This document shows positions 34,393 through 41,616 of a stretch of DNA of 64,000 bases, one piece after another. The stretch's first letter is position 1. Every line of letters starts with the position of its first letter. Position numbers and translations under genes: made by a program. Below the pieces are notes generated by a model. The model had not been told where the DNA came from. It searched no databases and was given only the letters and a program-made list of their open reading frames with translations. Origin of the DNA: Streptomyces sp. NBC_01463 (GTDB lineage: Bacteria > Actinomycetota > Actinomycetes > Streptomycetales > Streptomycetaceae); NCBI GenBank assembly GCA_036227345.1, contig CP109468.1, positions 6,324,001 through 6,388,000 on the forward strand. The letters run 5' to 3'.

Positions 34393-35034
34393 TCAGAGCC
34401 AGCCTTGCTGCCGCGCGGCCCGGACCGCCTCCATCCGGTTGCGGGTGCCCGTCTTCCCGATCGCCGACGACAGGTAGTTGCGGACCGTCGACTCCGACAG
34501 GTGCAGCTTCTGCGCGATGTCGGCGACCGTCGCGCCGTCCACCGACGCGACCAGCGCATCGCGCTCCCGCGCGGTCAGTGGGCTCGGGCCCGCGCTCAGG
34601 GCCGCGGCGGCCAGGGCCGGGTCGATGACGGTCTCCCCGCGCAGCACCCGGCGGATCGCCTCCGCGAGATCCTCGACCGGTCCGTCCTTGACCAGGAACC
34701 CCGCCGCGCCGGCCTCCATCGCACGCCGCAGATAGCCGGGCCGGCCGAAGGTGGTGAGGATCAGCACCCGGCAGTCCGGCACCTCCTCACGCAGATCGGC
34801 GGCCGCGTCCAGGCCGCTGCGGCCCGGGAGTTCGATGTCGAGGAGCGCCACATCGGGCCGCGACGTCAGCGCGGCGGCCACGATCTCGTCGCCCGCGCCG
34901 ACCTGGGCCACCACCTCGATGTCGGGCTCCAGACCGAGCAGCAGGGCGAGCGCGCCGCGCATCATGCCCTGGTCCTCGGCGAGCAGGACGCGTACGGAGT
35001 GGGTCGGGCGGTGGTCCTGCGGCATCTCGTTCAC
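34393..35034 (-). CDS. NarL/LuxR-type response regulator (DesR-like)
   Basis: A 213-residue regulator. The receiver domain has the acidic pair in VLLAEDQGMM, the phospho-acceptor Asp in VALLDIELPG, and the conserved Lys in FLVKDGPVEDL. The C-terminal LuxR HTH is LTARERDALVASVDGATVAD then LHLSESTVRNYLSSAIGKTG. GTG 35034 overlaps the stop of the kinase gene (GTGA). It is the last gene of an operon ABC ATPase / permease / kinase / regulator. It probably activates that operon from the palindrome at 38001. Confidence 0.9.
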   Translation of the reverse strand: MNEMPQDHRPTHSVRVLLAEDQGMMRGALALLLGLEPDIEVVAQVGAGDEIVAAALTSRPDVALLDIELPGRSGLDAAADLREEVPDCRVLILTTFGRPGYLRRAMEAGAAGFLVKDGPVEDLAEAIRRVLRGETVIDPALAAAALSAGPSPLTARERDALVASVDGATVADIAQKLHLSESTVRNYLSSAIGKTGTRNRMEAVRAARQQGWL

Positions 35035-36248
35035 AGGGTCAGGGTAGGGGCCGGTCCCCCGTCGCCGTCCGCTTCCCCCGGTGCGTCCGCCGGGAGTTCG
35101 GCCGTGACCACGAAGCCGCCCGAGGGGGCGGGGCCCGCCTCCAGTGAGCCGCCGGCCGTGGCGAGGCGTTCGGCGAGGCCCTTCAGGCCGGTGCCGCCGA
35201 TGCCGGGGGTGGGCGGCGGGGCCGGGGTGCGGCCGTCGTCGGTGACCGTCAGGCGGACCCGGTCGGCGGTGCCGTCGACGACGAACGTGCAGGCAGTGGC
35301 CGTGGAGTGGCGGACGACGTTGGTGACGGCCTCCCGTACCACCCAGCCCAGCAGCGCCTCCGTCTGCGGGGCGAGCGGGGGGCCCGAGCGGCGGACGGAG
35401 GGTTCCATGCCGGCGGCGGTCAGGGCGGACCTGGCCCGGTCGAGTTCGGTGGCCAGGCTGCCCTCGCGGTAGCCGGTGACCGCCTCGCGGATCTCGGTGA
35501 GTGCCTGGCGTCCGACCGATTCGATGTCGGCGACCTGGAGGAGGGCCGCGTCCATGTCGCGCGGCGCCAGCCTGCGCGCCGCCTCCGACTTGACGACGAT
35601 CACCGAGAGCGTGTGGCCCAGCAGGTCGTGCAGGTCGCGGGAGAAGCGCAGCCGCTCCTTCTCGACGGCGGTACGGGCCAGTTCCTGCCGGGTGGAGCGC
35701 AGTTCCATCACGGTCTCCGACAGGGTGAGGATCGCGGCCGTCACCGCGCCGGAGATGAACGTCCCGTACCCCAGCGTCCACGGCGTCGACGTGCTGTCGT
35801 CGCGCCACACCGCGATCAGGCAGGCCGCCACGGCGAGGCCGAGCAGTCCGACGGCGAGCAGGCGGTGGCGCAGGATCGTCCCGCAGGCCAGTGAGAGCAG
35901 CGGGAAGTAGAGCAGCCAGCTGCCGCCGTAACCGATCGCCAGGCCGAAGGTGATGGCGGCCATCGCGCCCAGCAGGACGTACGACACCGGGCTTTCGCGC
36001 TTCTCCTTGACGAATCCCCGGAACACCACGGAGATGTAGAGGGAGTTGAAGGCGAGGAGTCCGATTCCGCCGATCCAGGGGTTGGGGGTCTCGCCCTGGA
36101 AGAGGTTGGAGAAGGAGCCCAGGCCCATCAGCAGCCAGGGCAGCAGGGCGTACGGCCCCGGCGGGCCGGGGTGCCGCCCCTCCTTCCGCATCCGGCGCCG
36201 TTCCTTCCGCGCCTGTCGTCCGTTCGCTGGCATGTTCGCTCCCGTCAC
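35031..36248 (-). CDS. Sensor histidine kinase, DesK/HisKA_3 family
   Basis: A 405-residue kinase with about five membrane helices in residues 25-180 and no large extracytoplasmic domain, as in DesK-type kinases that sense the membrane. It has HisKA_3 with the phospho-His in FSRDLHDLLGHTLSVIVVK, and an HATPase domain with WVVREAVTNVVRHS (N box) and GIGGTGLKGLAERL (G box). GTG 36248 overlaps the stop of the ABC permease gene; ATG 36233 is an alternative. Linkage to an ABC exporter suggests that it senses the exporter's cargo or membrane stress. Confidence 0.9.
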   Translation of the reverse strand: MTGANMPANGRQARKERRRMRKEGRHPGPPGPYALLPWLLMGLGSFSNLFQGETPNPWIGGIGLLAFNSLYISVVFRGFVKEKRESPVSYVLLGAMAAITFGLAIGYGGSWLLYFPLLSLACGTILRHRLLAVGLLGLAVAACLIAVWRDDSTSTPWTLGYGTFISGAVTAAILTLSETVMELRSTRQELARTAVEKERLRFSRDLHDLLGHTLSVIVVKSEAARRLAPRDMDAALLQVADIESVGRQALTEIREAVTGYREGSLATELDRARSALTAAGMEPSVRRSGPPLAPQTEALLGWVVREAVTNVVRHSTATACTFVVDGTADRVRLTVTDDGRTPAPPPTPGIGGTGLKGLAERLATAGGSLEAGPAPSGGFVVTAELPADAPGEADGDGGPAPTLTL

Positions 36249-36967
36249 ACGGTCCTCGCGGACCGACGGTACGAGATCACGGCGTACATGCCGAACAGGA
36301 GGAGCCACGAAGAGAGCACGAGGAGGGTCGTGGCGCCCGGTGCGTGGCCCTCGGTGGTCGCCCAGCCCAGGTCGGCGAACCGGTTGGCCGGGGTGAACCT
36401 GCCGATGGACCGCAGCCACTCGGGCAGCATCTCCAGCGGGAACCACAGCCCGCCGACCACGCCGAATCCCATCAGACAGGCGACGTTGACCACTCCGGTG
36501 CCCTGCGGGGTGAGCCGGAAGCCGTTGCCCAGGCCGAGCAGGGTGAAGGGCAGCGCGCCGAGCCAGAGCAGCAGGACCAGGACGATCCACTGCCAGGCCG
36601 CCATCCGTACGCCGTTGAGCAGTCCGCCGGCCAGCAGCACCGTCAGGATCGTCGGCAGCACGGTCACCGAGCCGCTGACCGCACGGCCCACGACCGCGTG
36701 CGTCGGGGAGAGCGGAGTGACCCGCAACTGCTGGAGCCAGCCGAGGGACTTGTCGGACGAGACGCCCGTGCCGATCGCCATGGCCGAGCCGAGCGCCCCG
36801 TACGCGGCCATGCCGACCATCGAGCTGGTCTTCCAGCCGTCGGATCCGTCGTCGCCGCCGATGTTCGTGAAGATCAGGTACATCATCACGGGCATTCCGG
36901 CACCGAAGATGAGGAAGGTGGCGTCGCGCAGGGTCCGGCGGATCTCGAGCATGATGTAGCGGAACAT
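36245..36967 (-). CDS. ABC-2 type transporter permease
   Basis: A 240-residue protein with six helices. It has the ABC-2 layout: RYIMLEIRRTLRDATFLIFG before helix 1, LGWLQQLRVTPLSPTHAVVG after helix 2, and GVVGGLWFPLEMLPEWLRSI before the last helix. With the adjacent ATPase it forms a DrrAB-like exporter of drugs or lipids. Its ATG overlaps the TGA of the ATPase gene by one base. Confidence 0.9.
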   Translation of the reverse strand: MFRYIMLEIRRTLRDATFLIFGAGMPVMMYLIFTNIGGDDGSDGWKTSSMVGMAAYGALGSAMAIGTGVSSDKSLGWLQQLRVTPLSPTHAVVGRAVSGSVTVLPTILTVLLAGGLLNGVRMAAWQWIVLVLLLWLGALPFTLLGLGNGFRLTPQGTGVVNVACLMGFGVVGGLWFPLEMLPEWLRSIGRFTPANRFADLGWATTEGHAPGATTLLVLSSWLLLFGMYAVISYRRSARTV

Positions 36968-37941
36968 CAGACGGACTCCTTCGCGTCCTGGTGCGTGGTC
37001 CCCGGGGCGGTGGCCCCGGGGGAGGTGAGGGAGAGGAACGCGGCCTCCAGCGTGGCCAGGGAGATCTGGAGGTCCCGGACCAGGCCGAGCCGGGCGAGCT
37101 CCACGACGGTGGCGTCGGAGTCGTCCGTGTGCAGCACCGCGCGGTCGCCGGTCACCTCGACGGTGACGACACCGGGCAGCAGCTCCAGGCCCGCGGTGGG
37201 CCGGCCCGCGAGGTCGAAGGAGACCTTGCTGTGGCCGGCCGCGGCCTTGATGGTCTCGCCGCTGCCGTCCGCGACGATCCGGCCCCGGTCGATGACGACG
37301 ATCCGGTCGGCGTTCTCGTCGGCCTCCTCCAGGTAGTGCGTGGAGAAGAGCACGGTGTTGCCGCGCCGGGCATAGGCCCGCATGGAGTCCCAGAACGCGC
37401 GCCGCCCCTCCACGTCCAGGGCGGCGGTCGGCTCGTCCAGCACGATCAGTTCCGGACTGCCGGCCAGCGCGACGGCGAACCGGACGCGCTGGATCTGGCC
37501 GCCGGAGAGCTTGTCGATCCGCCGGTCCGCGTACTCCGCGACCCCCGCCAGCTCCAGCGCGTCGGCGACCGGCAGCGGCTTCGGGTAGGTGGAGGCCACG
37601 AAGGCGATCAGTTCCCGGACGGTCACCCGCTGGATGGGGCGGCCGTCCTGGAGCATGGCACCGACCAGGCCGGCGCCCACCGCCCGGTCGGGGGTGCGGC
37701 CGAACACCCGGACCGTGCCGGCGTCCGGCTCGTTCAGCCCGAGCAGCAGGCTGATCGCCGTGGACTTTCCGGCGCCGTTGCGCCCGAGGAGGGCGACCGT
37801 CTCGCCCCGTGCCACGGTCAGGTCGATCCCGTCCACGGCCCGCACACTCGCCCCGGCCCGGCCGAAGGACTTCACCACCCCGCTGAAGTCCACCGCCGTC
37901 TCGTTCCCTGTCGTCCGCTGCTTCCCCGTCGTCTGCTTCAT
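36967..37941 (-). CDS. ABC transporter ATP-binding protein (DrrA-like)
   Basis: A 324-residue ATPase with Walker A GRNGAGKST, signature LSGGQIQRVRFAVALAG, Walker B LIVLDEPTAALD and the H-loop STHYLEEAD. The C-terminal extension of about 90 residues is typical of DrrA-type exporters. It is the first gene of the operon ABC-kinase-regulator. ATG 37941 is chosen by family length; the leader has a hairpin right before it and a candidate operator at 38001. Confidence 0.9.
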   Translation of the reverse strand: MKQTTGKQRTTGNETAVDFSGVVKSFGRAGASVRAVDGIDLTVARGETVALLGRNGAGKSTAISLLLGLNEPDAGTVRVFGRTPDRAVGAGLVGAMLQDGRPIQRVTVRELIAFVASTYPKPLPVADALELAGVAEYADRRIDKLSGGQIQRVRFAVALAGSPELIVLDEPTAALDVEGRRAFWDSMRAYARRGNTVLFSTHYLEEADENADRIVVIDRGRIVADGSGETIKAAAGHSKVSFDLAGRPTAGLELLPGVVTVEVTGDRAVLHTDDSDATVVELARLGLVRDLQISLATLEAAFLSLTSPGATAPGTTHQDAKESV

Positions 37942-37946
37942 GAGGA

Positions 37947-37964
37947 TCACGCTACGGAGCGTGA
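37947..37964 (-). promoter_or_regulatory. Stem-loop immediately before the ABC ATPase start
   Basis: Perfect 7-bp arms TCACGCT / AGCGTGA around ACGG, starting 5 bp upstream of the ATG. A hairpin there could mask the ribosome site, or the repeat could be an operator. Confidence 0.45.
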
Positions 37965-38000
37965 GCGCGCCCCGGCAGATGCGCATGTACGGACTCGGTG

Positions 38001-38014
38001 ATGACAAATGTCAT
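38001..38014. promoter_or_regulatory. Candidate response-regulator box ATGACAAATGTCAT
   Basis: A perfect palindrome with 6-bp arms ATGACA / TGTCAT around AA, 59 bp upstream of the ABC-kinase-regulator operon. NarL-type regulators often bind such boxes before their own operon. It is assigned by position and form only. Confidence 0.6.
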
Positions 38015-38063
38015 GGCCCGCGGAGGCCGGGGAACGGGGTGAACGGGCAGCCCGGCAAGGAAT

Positions 38064-38078
38064 CTGACGAGACGTCAG
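38064..38078. promoter_or_regulatory. CTGACG-N3-CGTCAG palindrome upstream of KstR box 3
   Basis: A perfect 6-bp-arm palindrome around AGA, 48 bp left of the KstR box. A second inverted repeat, CAGCAGT-N7-ACTGCTG (38076-38096), overlaps its right end. Same core as the repeats at 12100 and 22385. Confidence 0.6.
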
Positions 38079-38126
38079 CAGTCTTCCCAACTGCTGGGCC
38101 CTGCGTTATACATAGGGCCAACCGGC

Positions 38127-38140
38127 TAGAACGCGTTCTA
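38127..38140. promoter_or_regulatory. KstR box 3 upstream of the MaoC-ADH-SDR operon
   Basis: TAGAACGCGTTCTA is a fully symmetrical match to TNNAACNNGTTNNA, 96 bp upstream of the MaoC start. It is the most symmetrical of the three boxes in the window. Confidence 0.85.
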
Positions 38141-38168
38141 GAACGGGCGTGGTCTCCGGTCCCCGCAC

Positions 38169-38210
38169 GACCTCGGTGCGGCCGACGGTGCGGACGGCCG
38201 CGCCGAGGTC
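38169..38210 (+). promoter_or_regulatory. Large stem-loop in the leader of the MaoC operon
   Basis: 16-bp arms (38169-38184 and 38195-38210; GACCTCGG and CCGAGGTC outside, CGGCCG inside) with a single G-U wobble and a 10-base loop. It lies between the KstR box and the ribosome site and ends 26 bp before the ATG. It may stabilise or attenuate the transcript. Confidence 0.5.
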
Positions 38211-38236
38211 TTCCACCGTCGAGGAGCAGCTTCCCC

Positions 38237-39109
38237 ATGCCCATTGATGCCGAAAAAGCTCTCGCTGCCGAACCCCGGACCAGCAACATCAGCTGGGACC
38301 ACAAGGACGTCCAGCTCTACCACCTCGGGATCGGCGCCGGCGCCCGCCCCGACCTGGCCGACCCCGCCGTGGACGCCGGTGAGCTGCGGTACACGCTGGA
38401 GTCCCGGCTCCAGGTGCTGCCCTCCTTCGCCACCGTCGCGGGCGCCGGCGCGGGGATGGCCGGGGGACTCTCCTCGCCCGGCGTCGACGTCGACCTCGCG
38501 GCCGTCCTGCACGGCGGGCAGAGCGTGCGGGTGCACCGTCCGCTCCCGGTGCGGGGCAGCGCCGTACAGACCACGAAGGTCGCCGCGGTGTACGACAAGG
38601 TCAAGGCGGCCGTGCTGGTGCTGCGGAGCGAGGCCGCGGACGAGGACGGTCCGCTGTGGACCAGCGACTCCCAGATCTTCGTGCGCGGCGAGGGCGGTTT
38701 CGGGGGCGAGCGCGGCCCGTCCGGGCGGACGGACTGTCCGGCCGTCCCGGGCGACCATCTGGTGGAGCGGCCGGTCCGGCCGGACCAGGCGCTGCTGTAC
38801 CGCCTGTCCGGGGACTGGAACCCGCTCCACGCCGACCCCGAGTTCGCCGCGCTGGCCGGCTTCGACCGGCCGATCCTGCACGGTCTGTGCACCTACGGGA
38901 TGACGCTCAAGGCCGTCACCGACACGGTGCTCGGCGGCGACGCGAGCCGTGTCCGCTCCTACCGCACCCGGTTCGCCGGGGTCGTCTTCCCCGGCGAGAC
39001 CCTCCGCATCGAGATGTGGACCGCGCCGAACCAGGTCCGCGTCGAGGTGAGGGCCGCGGAACGGGACGACGCCGTGGTCCTCGGGGACACCTTCGTCGAG
39101 CACTCCTGA
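38237..39109 (+). CDS. MaoC-family enoyl-CoA hydratase, double hotdog (Hsd4B-like)
   Basis: A 290-residue protein with two hotdog domains. The N-terminal one (WDHKDVQLYHLGIGAGARPD) is degenerate. The C-terminal one has the hydratase-2 motif GDWNPLHADPEFA, with the catalytic Asp and His, then ILHGLCTYG. This is the eukaryotic MFE-2 / mycobacterial Hsd4B layout: (R)-specific hydration of 2-enoyl-CoA in side-chain beta-oxidation. ATG 38237 follows GAGGAGC. It heads an operon with ADH and SDR genes, and a KstR box controls the promoter. Confidence 0.88.
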   Translation: MPIDAEKALAAEPRTSNISWDHKDVQLYHLGIGAGARPDLADPAVDAGELRYTLESRLQVLPSFATVAGAGAGMAGGLSSPGVDVDLAAVLHGGQSVRVHRPLPVRGSAVQTTKVAAVYDKVKAAVLVLRSEAADEDGPLWTSDSQIFVRGEGGFGGERGPSGRTDCPAVPGDHLVERPVRPDQALLYRLSGDWNPLHADPEFAALAGFDRPILHGLCTYGMTLKAVTDTVLGGDASRVRSYRTRFAGVVFPGETLRIEMWTAPNQVRVEVRAAERDDAVVLGDTFVEHS

Positions 39110-39163
39110 ACCGAATCCGAACCGAATTCAAGAGCACCACAGGCCCGTGAGGGGAGCCGCACC

Positions 39164-40240
39164 ATGCGCGCAGCCGTACTGCACGAGACAGGCCAGGACA
39201 AACTCGAAGTACTCGACGACGTCGAGGCGGTGGGCTTCGGCCCCGGCAAGGTCAGGCTCCGCATCCGGGCCACCGGCCTGTGCCACTCCGACCTCTCCGC
39301 GATGAACGGGGTGCTGCCGCAGCCCGCCCCCTTCGTCCCCGGCCACGAGGGCGCCGGCGAGGTCATCGACGTCGGCGACGGGGTGACCGGGCTCAGCGCG
39401 GGCGACCGGGTGCTGGTCTGCTGGCTGCCCGCCTGCGGTGTCTGTCCGTCCTGCAAGCGCGGCCAGACACATCTGTGCCTGGCCGGATTCATGAACGCGG
39501 GCACCCCCAACTTCAAGCGTCCCGGCGGTGATGTCTTCGGCTTCGCCGGCACCGGCACCTTCACCGAGGAGGTCGTCGTCGGCGCGGACTGCGCGGTGCC
39601 GATCCCCGACGACGTGCCCTTCGAGATCGCCGCGCTGATCGGCTGCGGGGTCACCACCGGACTCGGCGCCGCCATCAACACCGCCCAGGTCGAGGCCGGT
39701 TCGTCGGTCGCGGTGATCGGCTGCGGCGGCGTCGGCATCTCGGCGATCCAGGGGGCCAGGGTGCAGGGCGCCGCCCAGATCGTCGCCGTGGACCCGGTGG
39801 CCTCCCGGCGCGAGGCCGCGCTGCGGTTCGGCGCGACCGAGGCGGTTTCGCCCGACGCGTTCGCCGACGCCAGGGCGCGGATCACCGCGGGCGAGGGCTT
39901 CGACTACGTCTTCGAGGTCGTCGGCAAGTCGGTCACGGCCCGCACCGCGTACGAGAACACCCGGCGCGGCGGCACCCTCTGCATCGTCGGCGCGGGCGCC
40001 ATGGACGACAACTTCCAGGTCAACATGTTCGAGCTGTTCTTCGACGAGAAGCGGATCCTGCCCTCCATGTACGGCGGCGGGGACGTGCTCCGGTCGTACG
40101 AGCGGGCCATCGCGCTCTGGCGGGCCGGCCGCATCGACCTCGAATCGATGATCACCCACCGGGTGCGGCTCGACGGGATCAACGACGCCCTCGACCAGAT
40201 GCGGACCGGCGAGTCGCTGCGCACCTGCATCGAGCTCTGA
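39164..40240 (+). CDS. Zinc-dependent alcohol dehydrogenase, MDR superfamily
   Basis: A 358-residue medium-chain dehydrogenase. The catalytic zinc ligands are Cys40 (TGLCHSD), the His-Glu of GHEGAGE, and a later Cys (LIGCGVTTG). The structural zinc loop is CGVCPSCKRGQTHLC. The NAD site is VIGCGGVGISAI. It resembles class III-like / AdhD-type enzymes that oxidise long or hydroxylated lipid alcohols to aldehydes. ATG 39164 follows GTGAGGGGAG. Co-transcription with the hydratase and SDR suggests oxidation of a side-chain hydroxyl or aldehyde in the same pathway. Confidence 0.88.
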   Translation: MRAAVLHETGQDKLEVLDDVEAVGFGPGKVRLRIRATGLCHSDLSAMNGVLPQPAPFVPGHEGAGEVIDVGDGVTGLSAGDRVLVCWLPACGVCPSCKRGQTHLCLAGFMNAGTPNFKRPGGDVFGFAGTGTFTEEVVVGADCAVPIPDDVPFEIAALIGCGVTTGLGAAINTAQVEAGSSVAVIGCGGVGISAIQGARVQGAAQIVAVDPVASRREAALRFGATEAVSPDAFADARARITAGEGFDYVFEVVGKSVTARTAYENTRRGGTLCIVGAGAMDDNFQVNMFELFFDEKRILPSMYGGGDVLRSYERAIALWRAGRIDLESMITHRVRLDGINDALDQMRTGESLRTCIEL

Positions 40241-40286
40241 CCCCGCCGCGCAGCCCCACCCCCTCCCGAGAGGACCCCGAGATCCG

Positions 40287-41228
40287 ATGTCACTTCCCCT
40301 GGACGGACTGTCCGCGATCGTCACCGGAGCCGGCCGCGGCCTCGGCCGGGCCGAAGCGCTGGAACTGGCGCGGCTCGGCGCGGCCGTCGTCGTCAACGAC
40401 TACGGGCAGCCCGGCCGCGACGGCTCGGGCGAGGCGTCGGCCGCCCCCGCGGAGGAGGTCGCCGAGGAGATCCGGGCGGCCGGCGGCCGGGCGGTCGCGC
40501 ACCTCGGCGACGTCTCCGACCACGAGCAGGCCCGCGCGCTGGTCGAACTGGCCGTCAGCACCTACGGCAAGCTCGACGTCCTGGTCAACAACGCGGGCAT
40601 CCTGCGCGACCGGATGATCTTCTCGATGACCGAGGACGAGTGGGACTCGGTCCTGCGGGTGCACCTCAAGGGCCACTTCAACACCACACACTTCGCCGCC
40701 GCGCACTGGCGGTCCCGCTCCAAGGAGTCCGGCGGACCGGTCTACGGCCGGATCGTCAACACCTCGTCGGAGGCCTTCCTGGCCGGTTCGGCGGGACAGC
40801 CCAACTACGCGGCGGCCAAGGGCGGCATCGTCGGGCTGACCACGTCCACCGCGCTGGCGCTGGCCAAGTACGGCGTGACCGCCAACGCCATCTGCCCGCG
40901 CGCCAGGACCCGGATGACCGAGGACGTCTTCGCGGGCTTCGAGGAGCCGCAGGACGGCCGGCTCGACGCGCTCGCGCCCGAACACGTCTCGCCGCTCGTC
41001 GGCTACCTGGCCTCCCCGGCGGCAGCGAAGGTCAACGGGCAACTGCTCGTGGTGCACGGCGGAATGGTCGCGATCGTCGAACGCCCCAAGGTGGCGGCGA
41101 AGTTCGACGCGGCGAAGGAGACGTTCTCCTTCGACGAGCTGGACGAGCTGATCACCCCGTACTACGCGGACCGGCCGCCCAACGAGACGTTCGCGGCGGC
41201 GGAGGTGCTCGGCCTGAAGCGGGGCTGA
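40287..41228 (+). CDS. SDR-family dehydrogenase, Hsd4A-like (3-hydroxyacyl-CoA / 17-beta-hydroxysteroid type)
   Basis: A 313-residue SDR. The cofactor motif is TGAGRGLGRAEAL, then NNAG (LVNNAGILRD), the catalytic Ser in NTSSEAFL and the Tyr-Lys in YAAAKGG. The insertion VVVNDYGQPGRDGSG and the C-terminal tail of about 60 residues match MFE-2-like and mycobacterial Hsd4A (Rv3502c) proteins. It probably oxidises the 3-hydroxyacyl-CoA made by the MaoC hydratase. It is last in the operon and is followed by a strong terminator. Confidence 0.87.
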   Translation: MSLPLDGLSAIVTGAGRGLGRAEALELARLGAAVVVNDYGQPGRDGSGEASAAPAEEVAEEIRAAGGRAVAHLGDVSDHEQARALVELAVSTYGKLDVLVNNAGILRDRMIFSMTEDEWDSVLRVHLKGHFNTTHFAAAHWRSRSKESGGPVYGRIVNTSSEAFLAGSAGQPNYAAAKGGIVGLTTSTALALAKYGVTANAICPRARTRMTEDVFAGFEEPQDGRLDALAPEHVSPLVGYLASPAAAKVNGQLLVVHGGMVAIVERPKVAAKFDAAKETFSFDELDELITPYYADRPPNETFAAAEVLGLKRG

Positions 41229-41255
41229 GCCGCAGCGCCCGCCGCACGCAGCGAA

Positions 41256-41287
41256 GGGCCCCCGCAGCCGGTCGGCTGCGGGGGCCC
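41256..41287. terminator. Intrinsic-type terminator after the MaoC-ADH-SDR operon
   Basis: Perfect 15-bp arms GGGCCCCCGCAGCCG / CGGCTGCGGGGGCCC around GT, 27 bp after the SDR stop. A possible minus-strand gene ends 33 bp to its right, so it may act in both directions. Confidence 0.85.
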
Positions 41288-41320
41288 TCCGCTCCCTCGT
41301 TCGTCGATTCCGGGCGGCGG

Positions 41321-41506
41321 TCAGGCCGCCCTGCCGCCCCCTTCCGAGGGGCGGCGGTGGCGGCCGATCGGCTGTGCTGCCGAGTCGTCCGCCGCCACAC
41401 CCCCTCGGTGTTTTCCGGAGCCGCCGGCTTCGGCCCGTTCCGCGTCCGCCCCCGGCGGCTGCGTCTGGGTCGTGTCGGTTCGCGCCTCAGACATCTGGGA
41501 AGTCAC
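41321..41506 (-). CDS. Possible small hydrophilic protein, unknown
   Basis: An open frame of about 61 residues from GTG 41506 (57 from ATG 41494). It is polar and rich in Gly, Arg and His (GADAERAEAGGSGKHRGG, PIGRHRRPSEGG), with no predicted fold. It is bracketed by the 41256 terminator and the end of the next minus-strand gene, which is what a real minor gene would show. Ribosome sites are weak. The rest of the 41288-41616 gap shows nothing else I can name. Confidence 0.4.
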   Translation of the reverse strand: MTSQMSEARTDTTQTQPPGADAERAEAGGSGKHRGGVAADDSAAQPIGRHRRPSEGGGRAA

Positions 41507-41616
41507 CCCGTTGCTATCGCTTACGTGTGTATCCGGGACCCTCACGCCACCGCCGCCCGCGAACGGTCACCGTCGGCGACCGCGGGGTGCGATCGCGTGA
41601 GATCCCCGGCCCAACT

